Positions 10,680 to 21,800 of a DNA stretch of 64,000 bases are shown in pieces. A program made the position numbers and the translations under genes. The stretch is from Hexactinellida sp. DTS-2022 (taxonomy: Eukaryota > Porifera > Hexactinellida). Positions within the stretch are counted from its first letter, which is position 1; each line of letters begins with the position of its first letter. The DNA lies in the NCBI GenBank assembly GCA_028753945.1, contig JAPNXP010000005.1:2170001-2234000 (forward strand), in the 5' to 3' direction. A model generated the notes under the pieces. The model ran no database searches and was not told the DNA's origin. It saw nothing but the letters and a program-made list of their open reading frames with translations.

Positions 10680-13600
10680 CACAGTGTCACGAAATGGTCA
10701 AATCCTGGAAGTAGCTATTTAGGTATGAGATAGGGCATTAAACTATATTATTTACATATGGGAAATTGTATCCATAGAATCGATTGGTATAATTTGATTT
10801 TTTTCTATGGTTCAGGTGTGAAAGTTGTGACGTCATTGTCACATTTTTAAAAAGAATTTTTAATTATCTCACTTTAGTTACCCCAATCTGTATTAGAAAG
10901 TTTATACAATTAAACATTATATCTATACTAGCCTTATTATCTAAATTTCCTAATTTATGTACAAATTCTTGAGGAAAAAGAACTTTTTTGATATCAATTA
11001 CGGAAGATTTTCAATAATAAGTGAATTTACGAGAATGTCTTGATCGCTCTTTAGCTCCGATACATCTACCTCCAACACTTCTTTCGTATTATTACGAAAT
11101 GAAGACAAAATAGGATCGCTATCGGAAGTAAGCCTGATGAATACATCTCTGAAATTATCTTCAAAGCTAAATTTCCTAGACAACCTCTCGCGGTATCGTC
11201 TCACAAGCTTATTACAAGCTTCTAACCCTTCCATTGATAAATTTTCCAACCCATAACAATCATTGTGATCTGAAATGATTTGAGCTGCATGTGCTAGAAG
11301 TTTATGTAATGTTGGGGTTACGTGTGCCCATGAAAAATTTATCAAAATTGATTCATACAGTATGTCTCTCGGCATACATTGTCAAGGCCTTCAGTGTCTA
11401 TTTTCCTATTGCCATTGTATAGCCTTAAAGTTACACCGAAATTATTAAAATTTTTAGTGATATTTTGATGATTTTCTTGGGGGATAACTGTCAAAACACA
11501 ATAAAGAAAATCTTTGACCGAATCATCCTTACGTGTGAAACACAACCGAACAACATTTCCTGTTGTTGAAGTTCCACCCTGGACTGATGGTGCGTCAATC
11601 GATATATTTATCTTTTCTTCGATTAAGTTGGTATAAACTTCTTAGCACGCAATTTTTAACGAAGTCGGTGACCATTTTTTAGCACCACACTGTAAATGGG
11701 AGATGAATAATAAGAACCAGCTGAAAGTTCTCAAATAAGCATGTAGAGGAGAAGCTGAAACTATATCTTTATCTGAGATTGGCATGCGAGTTAAATTGAA
11801 TCTGTGATTTGATGGCAAAGACAAAAATTCATCCTCATCAACCTCCTCAAATAAAGCAAGAACATCATGAATTGTCCTATTCACAGGATAGCCAGTTTTA
11901 ACAAAACTAATATCATGTATTTGAGCGATTGACGAAGTACATAATTGGCAACTTGCTCCACCAGCGCCGCTTAAGATTTTTGCCATCTTCGTATCGAAAT
12001 GAGAACGAATTATCTTAACCTCGGCATGACCATTCTGTAAACACAACCCACTTTCTTCAATCGCTAAAGTTTCTTGATTTATTAGTGATTCCATCAAAAA
12101 CTTCACATTTTCTTCATTCTCCGGAATGGCTAAAATAGCAACAGGTCTAGTAGAATATGGTGAATTTGGTTTATTTGGTTTCCACAGAATATTGTTGTTT
12201 GCATTTAGATGGCGTTAATTTTAAACCCAAATAACAAAAATGACTTTGAGAGCTCAGGATAACTTCTTGCTTGTTGATACACTCGATGACACCCTGATCC
12301 ATCTAGGCCATCGGACATTTTAACTTTGAGAGGAAAGTCTTGATTACCAACACTTAAGTTCATTACAATTCGCTCAACAGTATGGGAGAGTAGTTTTGTG
12401 TAAGAAATCCCTACTCCAATCGGAAATTCCCTATGAATCAGCCGCACCTCATCAACCAAGTTTTTTTGAGACCTATGAACAGCTACTCTATTATATCCTG
12501 GTAATTTGAGATCATCTGAGACCAAAGTACGTCGGAGTTATATATACTTACTTTTGCCAATCTCAAGGGAGTCAATAAGAAACGCGGATTTATCCAACGA
12601 TAATTGTGGGCACATATTAGAATAATTTCCCTTATCGATTATCTCTTTGCAAACCTTAGCACTACTAAAGTCGAGGTCCTCATTAGAGCAAAGTAATAAG
12701 AGATAAGTAGTAGGTGTCTTAGGAGATACACCTTCGTTCTGAGCAACAGTATTTAGATGCGATTTGAGGGAATAGAGACGATTCTTCAACGCTTTAGTGG
12801 TTAGATCATCAATCGCTTTTCTTTTGATTACATTGAGGTCTTCTTCAAAGCTTATGGTAGAAGTGGTGCTCAACTTAGGCCTCTTCGGAATATGACAAAA
12901 TACATAGAATTCCAAGTATCAATGTCCAAGTTCTTTTGGAATAAGTCCCTCTTTTTCTGAATCTCAGTAAACTTCAAACGGAAGAAATTCAATCATTTCG
13001 TTCGAAGCCGAAAGATGAAATAAATTGGTCGGCAATCGAGCGGGAACTATGTGTTCTGTGTTCGCACAAAAACTGAAAAGCTTCAGAGTTGTTCATATTC
13101 TAAATAAGCATTAAAATACATTACCTACTAATTGTTGATTAAATTAGATGTTTTTTCATAATTCAGCTAAGCAACCACAATGTTACATACAACTTATAAT
13201 TTGAAATTTGTAAATATTTCTAGTGACAAATTAAGTTCGAGGTAACTAAACTAAATTATCGGGAACTTTCGGGAATTTAGAATTGGCTTTATTAAATAGA
13301 GAATTTAAAATGCTATCATATAAAACTTATGAGAAAACTTGACAGAACGCGACAGATAAAGTTTTGAAACTTTGTAGTCAACTAACGGATGAAATATCTA
13401 ATATTGAATTTAGCAATTTATTGAACGTGATTATTTTATGTGTTATTAGTACTAGGATTAAATACTCACCGTTATTATGAAACTCATCTATACTAGCAAC
13501 CAAAAGAAGTCGTTAGAATGCACTAGTTGTATTTATTTTAAGAATTGAGTGTGATAATACACCTGTTCATTTGTGGTTTTGAATAATTCTTTCTGAACAA

Positions 13601-13768
13601 TTAGAATAGTCACACTAGGCAAATTCCAATTGTAGCTGTACAACGTGAGGTATTACAGCTATTTTATATTTTTGAAGTCATATGATATTCAGCTTTCAGT
13701 TTAGCATTAAACTGTTACGATATTTGAGATTAAAAAATTGGCCTACTTCCTGGTGCCGTGCCACTGTG
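10680..13768 (-). mobile_element. RAG1-like/Transib-type DNA transposon with RSS-like ends
   Basis: The element begins CACAGTGTCACG at 10680 and ends CGTGCCACTGTG at 13768, so both termini open with CACAGTG, the vertebrate RSS heptamer, followed by K-CACG. Perfect 5-bp duplications CCATA flank it (10675-10679, 13769-13773). Five-bp duplications are the rule for Transib, ProtoRAG and RAG transposition. Removing it restores the P-like frame (TVFAIM joined to VSSLHRKW). A second shared block, CCWGGAAGTAG, lies 17 nt after the heptamer at the left end and 8 nt after it at the right end. The 3.1 kb body holds a RAG1-core-like gene (minus strand), about 670 bp of 5' non-coding and about 320 bp of 3' non-coding sequence. 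No RAG2-like Kelch gene is present. Confidence 0.87.
10998..13096 (-). pseudogene. RAG1-core-like/Transib transposase remnant
   Basis: RAG1 and Transib transposases are DDE recombinases that nick and hairpin DNA at CACAGTG-type signals. From an ATG at 13096 the minus strand gives fragments in order: MNNSEAFQFLCEH; 12915-12538; 12525-12205 with KVKMSDGLDGSGCHRVYQQ, matching the first catalytic Asp region (CDGMGDVSEKHG in RAG1, DG-SG-Y-Q in Transib); 12106-11642 with SGAGGASCQLCTSS, matching the RAG1 CxxC zinc module ASGSVYICTLC; and SPLHAYLRTFSW, near RAG1 ALHCDIG. Next come 11545-11342 and 11375-10998 with HKLLAHAAQII and MEGLEACNKLVRRYRERL, matching RAG1 ASEGNESGNKLFRRFR, which carries the catalytic Glu. 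First Asp and Glu are kept; the second Asp is not evident (LHAYLR versus LHCDIG). At least five frame breaks, some perhaps introns, make it non-functional as read. Confidence 0.82.
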
Positions 13769-14960
13769 CCATAATCGCGAATACAGTTCTCGTCGCATCC
13801 TCAGAGTTTCAAATTTGGTGCAATATTTTCCCCCCTTTATAAGTAATATCAGATTTTACATTGATTTCATCCATTTGAATGAGTACATTTTTCCTCGGAA
13901 CTAAAGAAAGATGTAGCCTGGGTGAGATAAGTGCAAAAATCATTTTCAAGTCCGAAGGAAGAATACAACTTATTTAATGTATGCCATAATGGACATGTGG
14001 TAGAGTAATACATTCTAACCCCTGATAATAGATATAACAAGCTGGAGAAATGAGATGAGTCTTAATGGACATAATTTTTGGTAATTATATCGCATCTTCG
14101 CCTGTTCTTAGGAATAAATGTATTATCTAATTGACAGAGGATAAGTTGAAGCTTAGCTAAATCTGAAGAATTGTATGTAGGTCCGTCGATACGCGCTAAA
14201 TCATCAATAACATTATTTGTATGTTTTTTTGGAAAAGGAATATGGTATGAATGTGTGTTACAACTAGAATTAGAGCAGATTTTAAGGAGATTTCATGCAG
14301 TATAGATTCAACTGTCGAATATCATTAATTGAATTTAGCGAAAGGGGGGAATACTTTGTCCATGGAACCAGGCGGATACAGATTAAAAATTATTTACTTC
14401 CAGATATAAATCGACAGAAACAGTCCTATCAACTATGTTGGGTTGAATGATCTTAGTATTAGGATTATTTGGATGCCATACTAACCAATTATCAGGTAAT
14501 GCAATCAAGATTAACTTAGCTTTTAGATCCTGTAAATTTCTGATGATGTACTTATGTTTCTCCTCACTTTCAGATAGTAAGCTAAGCTGTAGTGTCTGAT
14601 TCATCAATTCTTCTTCGTTTGCGTCATACGACAAGAGAGTCCGTTTGGTTGTTGAGGTTTAAGAATAGTAGGATGGACAACCAGGAAGCAATCAGCGAAC
14701 TGCGCCGTCTCGCAACTTGGGCTTTGCACGAGGTATTTCAGTGAAAGTTCCGTCTCCATTGGGAACCTTGTGAGAAATTTCGACATCTTCTCGAAAATGC
14801 TTCACGCATACGTTGACTACCTTGAGGTTATCAATATTCTCTCGGTGAAGAGTCCGTATCCAAGCTTGTCTGAGTTCTGGTGGATGTTCAGGCATCCTGA
14901 ATATAGGAACTCGATCATCTGGGCTGTAGTTACTTCTGCATCCGGGGGCTGATCAATTGC

Positions 14961-15600
14961 TGGGCATAATGTAAACGAATCTAATAGTTAGAAGTGAATA
15001 GGAAAGAGAGGCTAATAATTAGTAAAAATTAAAACTTAGTATTTAGTGGGGTACAAAAATATGTGGTTCATTATAAATAGAAATATGGCTCAAAATATTG
15101 TGGTCGGTTAAATATTACCATCTATTAGTGCATCCCTAGTCCATACTTTCAAGGTTACTGTTAGGCCTTATATAGAGTATGCTATGGCCCAGGCTTGAAA
15201 AGAGCAAATATTATCATCGACTTTGCAAAGGCGACAATAAATTCTTTCGCTGAACATTTTCTTGCCGTAACACAGGATGTTTCTAACCTTTCCCAAAATA
15301 TATAACGAAAGATACAATCTTATGGATTAATAGTTCAATATCAGATATTGAATTCGGTTTGAATTTAAAGTTGTTACGAATCCTTGCATTTATTCAGGAA
15401 CAGGAGGTTGTTGATTGTTTTAAAATAATATGGACTTTCCCGTTTCAGCACTGAATGTAGCAAAGTACTTCGAGGATACTTACAATGGAAACTGCTTCCA
15501 GATCAAAGTAGGAGAGTTCCACAATTCCCATCAGAAATTGGAATATGTATGAAATGGTGCAAGAACTCGCTCGCACAAATAATGCTTCCTTGGTTTGCAC
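14961..15600. other. no gene recognised
   Basis: Upstream side of the P-like gene, then AT-rich sequence with no recognisable coding or repeat border. Confidence 0.4.
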
Positions 15601-16080
15601 CAGTGATGTGCTCCGTTACTCAGTAACGGATGACAGAAAAGTAACGGTAGCGGTAACGGTAACGGGAAACGACAAGTAACGTTAACGGAAAAAGTAACGG
15701 TAAAGGGCTTCGCCGAGTAACGTTAACGGACATCCGTTACTTTTAATAACTAGTTACCATCATCTTTAATCAGTTACTCTATCATTGCATTACCCTTACT
15801 ACGTTAAACTTATTCCATTGTCGTTACTCCGTTTCTTTTAATCAGTTACTGTTAAATTAAGGTAACGGTAAATAATTAAAGGTAAACCATAGCATTCTAT
15901 ACACTAAGGCAATGAAGGTCACTAAAAAAATTGAACCAGGGATTGGTTAAGTACTTCAAATCAACATTTTCTAAAATGGTAATTTGTTCAATTTTTCATT
16001 AATTTTAGCTACCCTCATCACCCTGACAACATATTATTGTCAATTAAATATAATATTAAAACGATTGGAAAATATAAGGA
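15601..16080. repeat. GTAACG-cored MITE-like repeat (copy A)
   Basis: It begins CAGTGATGTGCTCCGTTACT, identical to the start of 21720-22191, and is filled with GTAACGG/GTTACC hexamers to about 15890. No matching right end was found, so the right limit is approximate. Confidence 0.5.
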
Positions 16081-16094
16081 GTTTTAATATATAA

Positions 16095-16609
16095 CTAGCG
16101 CGCTTCGCTTGCTAGGTCGCTTCGCGGCAACACAACCACACACCTCCCGCTTCGCGGTTGATGTGTGGTTTATATACTCCTAATATTGATTATAAAGCGT
16201 AAATAGGCCTAAATAGTCAAATTTAAACAATGTGAAATCTTTGTGATTACGTCATCATGCGATAATGAGTAAGCATAGTAGCGATCTGGTTTGACCAACG
16301 TGTCCGCATCATTAATGTACATGTTCTATTATATTTTCAGATTTTTCTCTCTTAAAGGGCGCGAATTATGCGCGATTAAGTGAATTTTCAGGGTTCTCGA
16401 AATGTGACAATGACGTCATAACTTGTCGAGGTGTGGGAAATTTTGAGTGGAAACCTCAACTTGTTTCGGATGCCAAAGGTTGCCCCTATATGCCAAAAAT
16501 CTCATTTGGAAACCGTCCAGTTTCTTCAATCAACTCGTAACATACAAACAAATGTATACACATATATATGTACACACACCCACCCAGGCTTGTGTTTTAA
16601 TAGTATAGA
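16095..16609 (-). mobile_element. non-autonomous Helitron (copy B)
   Basis: On the minus strand it starts TCTATACTATTAAAACACAA and ends in CTAG next to a T, with a GC-rich hairpin (GCGAAGCGACCTAGCAAGCG) just inside the 3' end. It sits between A and T without a duplication, as Helitrons do. It is about 515 bp and closely related to 47257-47753. Confidence 0.8.
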
Positions 16610-16664
16610 TTTTAATAGTATATATAGATATACATAATACAGTATACTCATACGAACACAGATA

Positions 16665-16858
16665 CAGTCAGGTTCTTTTATTATGAACATTCAAGGGACT
16701 AAAAATTGTGTTCACAGTAGAGAGACTTCATAATAAGCGAACTCAACTTAATACAAACCCTATGTAAGTTGTTAAATTGGGACCGTAGGGTTTGTTCATA
16801 ATAAAAAATCTTCATATTAAGCAGACGAAATCTTGTTCACAATAAGCAGACCTGACTG
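16665..16858. mobile_element. TA-flanked mariner-like MITE
   Basis: Inverted ends CAGTCAGGTTCTTTTATTAT and AATAAGCAGACCTGACTG are flanked by TA (16663-16664, 16859-16860). No coding inside. Confidence 0.75.
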
Positions 16859-17049
16859 TATTGATATAAAGTTATTATAATACTAAGGAGCTTAAGACAT
16901 CAATACGTAAATAGAGATATACTTCTAAGAGGAGTAGTCACACTTAATACATCTACAGGAATAGCAACAGGTTGACTGAATAAAACTAAAAGAAACAAAG
17001 AAAGTTAATTCTTGAATTTAGTAAGCTTACTATTATCACGCTTCAATAC

Positions 17050-17912
17050 TAGTACATCATAATGCTTAACTTTATTAGATAACAAATAGTTGGAAACGGT
17101 GGTAAAAAGTTTTCGTAGAATGTCCCACCGCGATGCATTGCATTTACATACGAATTTCCAGTGTGCTATGCTCTAGTTCCATAGTGGCCCATCCCAGTTG
17201 AACAAGTATTGTACGGGAAGAGCCAGAGTAAAAGTTGTCAAATTGTTCCCTATGACTGTCAACTTTGGAAATATGTCAAAAATGACTTTAATGCATTCAA
17301 GAACATGGCTCGATGGATATTTGAGAGAACCTTATCTAACGATTATAGGAGTATAGACGGACTGCCCATGTCATCATTCACATGTAAGGATTTTTCAGTA
17401 CATAGAAATTTGCTGCACAATATACAATTAATAGATTTTTTGAGATAAAGAAGATACAGCATAGCCAGCGACAAACGCGAGGCACTCAACTTGAGATGTT
17501 GCCATTTCCGGAAGGCTGATTTCATTTAAGGTTGACAAATAGGAATCTACATCAAAACTAGCAGCATGTTCATCGTCATTTGAGTGAAAAATGTACTTAA
17601 ATACTCTAAGAGACTAGTAGGTCTCTCAATAGTATCAGATCCTCTTTTGATCTGAATCAATTTTAGAATATTAGAAAGCTGAAGCCGGCGCTCAGACTCC
17701 AGGATTTGACAATATGAAATGTGATACTGTGAACCTGACATTTGCCGGTACAAACCAAAATGGTGTTCTAAAGCATCGTTTTGTATCCTTGATGTCAGAA
17801 GGTATTTGAAACCATATTTTGTACAAATCAATTCGAGTAGTAAGGGTAATAACAGGTTGTATAAAACCGGGAACTTCGCAATACAGGACTTAAAACTGGC
17901 TATAATTAGCAA
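17050..17912 (-). pseudogene. THAP/P-element-like transposase, C-terminal fragment
   Basis: The minus strand reads YGFKYLLTSRIQNDALEHHF then GLYRQMSGSQYHISYCQILE (17912-17547), then CLAFVAGYAV and NCILCSKFLCTEKSLHVND (about 17520-17370), and a decayed tail to about 17050. This matches the C-terminal third of the P-like gene at 8.8-9.6 kb (DPLEHHFGLYRMMSGSNYHI, AFIAGYTVYKF) at moderate identity, so it is a second family. Several frame changes make it inactive. Sequence resembling 17867-17887 recurs at 48058-48078. Confidence 0.75.
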
Positions 17913-17940
17913 TGATTATGGATTACAAGTAGATGGTAGT

Positions 17941-18534
17941 CAGTGAATGAAAGGTTCACGAACGAACTTATTGAACTTGTACTGAACGAACTGAACGCAG
18001 GGCTTTTAAGACATTCACGGTGAACGAACTGAACGAACGCCAACGGTTTCTGAACGAACGCCAACGGTTTCTGAACGGCAATTTGAACGAACTGAACGGA
18101 TTCAACGAACTGAACTGAACTAACTAAACTGAATAAAAATAATTATAAATATAGATCCATTAAATATAATAGGTGACTGCAAAAGTGCTAATTTCGGACA
18201 TCCCTAGTGGACTCATGTCTCTTAGTTTAGATTCTAGCTTCTTAACCTGAACTTCAATAACAGCTTGGAGGATACAACAGTCTATCATAAACTGAATAGT
18301 TCGACCCACTCACTCTACACTGAACGAACTGACAAAACGAATTGAACGGATTGAACGAACTCAATAAACTGAACGAACTTAATTGAACGGATTGAACGAA
18401 CGGGGGTTAGCCCGTGAACGAACTGAACGAACGCTAGTGGAGCTGAAGTTAGGAGGTGAACTTGAACGAACTGAACGTGCGTCAATTTAAGATGAACTGA
18501 ATTGCGTCAATTCAGTCCGTTCGTTCATTCCCTG
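17941..18534. mobile_element. hAT-like MITE cored by GAACGAACT repeats
   Basis: Ends CAGTGAATGAAAGGTTCACG and the inverse of CGTTCGTTCATTCCCTG are flanked by ATGGTAGT (17933-17940) and ATAGTAGT (18535-18542), 7 of 8 matching. Most of the interior is degenerate GAACGAACT/GAACGGATT tandem sequence, plus a unique segment around 18150-18300. Confidence 0.8.
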
Positions 18535-18874
18535 ATAGTAGTATTTATGCAACCACAACGTGTAATGAATTAAACTCCATTTTAAATAACTACAATCAAT
18601 AAATATACTTTGATGTATAAATACTGCAATTAATTTTATTTAGTTCAAGATTTGATTATTCGATAGTTGTATATCGCTTTCGTACTATTTATGCTCATGA
18701 TTTTTTAATTATTCTTGACCTAATGCTAATTTCATTTTACTCAGTGGGATATACTACTTAGCTTAAAGGTTTTATTACATTTAGTGGTTAATGATTAGCT
18801 ACTAGAAAGTGAGAATTATGTGAATACTGTAATGGGATACTAAAATTATGGTTCGTACCATGTCACTAAAAATA

Positions 18875-21800
18875 TTACTTTTCAAAGTTGCAACTACAAA
18901 GTTCTGTGCATTTCCAACGCGCTTTTCTACACGCACATCTACCGCCACAGTCACTTTTACTCTTGCAGCTACATTTCACTAATTCACTGCATGCCATTGA
19001 TGCCACAGGTAAACTATTCCATACAGGAACCCATGATTGGGTTTTTTCATAAGAGTCCAGTCCCACCTTCTGGAGTAGGTACCAGTTGTTCAGTTTGCTC
19101 ACTAGTGCACCATATCCCAGACTGATATGCAACTCGTTTTGAGTGTTGTAGTAGTGCATCCCGGGTGAGCGGTATTCTCTCCATTGTTATATCCTGACAA
19201 AACATTTCTTTTCGTGCTTCATCCACATACTGCAAATCACTTGCTTTATCGTAAAGAATAACAGTGAAGCGTTCCAGCAAATGGAAATGCTGAGCATCGA
19301 ATTCTACTTTTGTAAGTGGGTTGAGTGCCATGTAGGTAAAGGCAACTGTCACATCATGATAACAGTTCCATGCCTCCCATACTGATTTCTTGCCTCTCCC
19401 ATATAATGCAGAAGTAGTATCACATCCCGTGAAACAATGGAAAACAGGAAGGGCCAGAGATTTCTCCCTTCCTAGTTCTTCGTAGATTGCATTGATATGA
19501 TAGTATGTAAAGTTCTTTCCTGTACCAAAGCTAACCCAAATGTTCACATCTTTGCATATGGTAATCAAGTGGTGTAACTTTCCAACAAGGATCACCACTA
19601 CATCCGTGTCAACTGTGAGCATTAGACATTTAGTACAGCTATTGAGAAGGGCATCCTGTAAATGTATCAGTAGCCTGGTGTCAGCTTCCTCATGATCACA
19701 TAGTGCCATAGAACGATCACTTCCTCGAAGAATAGCAGTGGCACCATCCGTGATTATTATTTCGTTGCCTTCGGGACAATTAACATTGGCAATCTTGTTG
19801 GAAAGAAATGCAAACAGTTCTTGTTTATTATTTGGATCACGTAAGAAATCAGCCGAATTTATTGGGAGATTATTCTTACTTGCAACCTTTCTCCGAATAC
19901 CTTTACCTCTCTTTTCTCTAGTAGATTCTTTGATACTCTTGGGGAAATATAAGTCCCATACTATATCAACTCTTTTGGTGTTTGATAGTTGGTTAATGAT
20001 GTGTGGGACAAATACTTGATTAGCATAGTCGTCAAACGTCACAATATTAGTAGTTTGAAGAAAGTGGACCACAGCAGCTCCATCAAGGAGCTTTACGTCA
20101 AAGAAGCTCGGGGGATCATTATGGGTAACCCTTTCCAAAATAGTAAGCAGATCAGATTTCTTTCCAAACCGCAATTTCCCATTATCAGATAGCGAAGGGG
20201 GAAAAGGATGATTCTCATGTTTGAAAAACGTACTCATATCACTGTCCCTGTGCTGCATTACGATATATAGTGAGAGAAGAGTGCAATGTCGTTCTTTAGT
20301 AAGGAGATTTTTCGGGCTTGTTTTGACCTCACTCTTGGTTGTGGACAACTATATAGAGGTAGATTATTCTTCCTAATTGGCTCATGAATGGATAACGTGC
20401 GATCAGTTACCACTTCCTTCCAGTACTTGGCATATTTATCGTTTCCTAGTCTCTGCACTGTTTGAACTGTGTTTACCACAGATTCATTCAAAACATTTCG
20501 TGTGTTAGAGCCAGTAATCCATCACTATCATGAAGGAAAGGATTTCCCAGCTCATCGATAACATGAACAAGACAGTTAGCATGCTCTTTGAAAGTCCTTT
20601 GTGTGGAAAATCCCTCTTCGTGGTGATAACCATACTCTGAACTAATTTCTTTTGAGTAGTAGTCTTCTTCAAACTCTTCATTAACCTTGCTTGTTAAGGA
20701 CCTGAGACCATCCATTTCCTGAAGGTTAAAGGATTCTCAGTTAGGCCAACAGCACCCCCAGCACCCTTGACCGCTTCATTATTTTGTTCATAGGCTTGGT
20801 CGACAGGAATTGCCGAAAATCTGTCTGTTGTTTTATGGACGAACCAATGACTGTTCTCCTTGAATTCTTTGAGGATGGTTTCTGGGAGACTCATCATATC
20901 TCGTATGTGAATTGGAATCCACCGTGCATAATTGTGGTGGTCGAGAGCGAAGAACCATGGAACCAAGGCCTTCAGACTTTCAACATATAGAGGAAAGTTC
21001 CCCTGACGATATGATCTGATGAAAATTAGGGCCGTCAGTTCCATGTTGAGAATCGTATCCAAGAATTGGAATATTGGACTCTTCTCCAACATTTCTAGTC
21101 TCCATTCGTCCTTGTATTTAGTACTGCATGCTTCCTTAGTGTACTGATAAGCTTCTTGCTGGAGCTTAGCAAGAGCTAAAGCAGTTACCTGGTGAGCGTA
21201 TCTTGTTCTGGTGAGATGTGAGACCTTCAGAAATGAGTCTGCTGTGCCCGATGATGCAATGCCTGCTTGCGTTATCACATATGTCCATCCAGATCCATCT
21301 AGGTAGTCACCATGTTTTCCACACTGCCATTTCAATATGGAGGCCACCAAACATTACTATGATATTTTCCTCCCAGCGCGTTTCAGGCCAGTTCCACTGA
21401 GAGAACTTGGCAAGAGCATAAAGTGGTGCATCAAAGGCTTTAACTGGTATCTGTCCAGGGTTAAGGAATTCTATCGCCCAACGTAGCACATTCATTCCGT
21501 GCTTTATCATAGCTGCAGTTGCGGCCTTCTCATAGAAAAGTGGCAAGAGCTGTGTTAGGGTGGTGTACACATCCATTGACTCATCTTGCATATAGGCATG
21601 AAATGCTGACCAGGCAACAATATCGCTTTTTTCAAGTTCAACTTTATCCAGCAGAAGACAAGCATGCTCAAGCCAGTTCTTCTCCCTAAATTGTGCAACT
21701 AACAATTGTCCCTCTACAGCAGTGATGTGCTCCGTTACTAAATCTTCCGTTACTCCGTTACCGTTACTTTATATCTCCCGTTACCGTTACTCCGTTACCG

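Larger units (their letters stand above)
8839..14960 (-). pseudogene. THAP/P-element-like transposase, split by two insertions
   Basis: Read on the minus strand, the gene starts with a THAP domain (14960 to about 14690; FRMPEHPPELRQAWIRTL, CVKHF). A helical spacer follows (14634-14383), then the first part of the catalytic region (about 14170-13774; RRRCDIITKNY, MDEINVKS). After the RAG1-like insertion it resumes at 10674 (VSSLHRKW, IIDIEHCGLKVQII, STDNYQL), continues with VYILKNLRNNWLNQKF (10520-10161), breaks at the hAT fragment and continues with DPLEHHFGLYRMMSG (9619-9293). It ends in AFIAGYTVYKFL, CHVC and RGGLKYPSESV (9287-8839). This order matches P-element/THAP9-type transposases. It is dead: the codon for the first zinc-binding Cys of the THAP domain reads TGA, and at least five frame changes occur outside the insertions. 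P-element termini were not located. Confidence 0.8.

Noticed and set aside
10680-13768. A RAG2-like (Kelch) partner gene in the RAG1-like element
   Set aside because: The remaining 670 bp and 320 bp of non-coding sequence are too short, and no Kelch GG motifs are seen on either strand.
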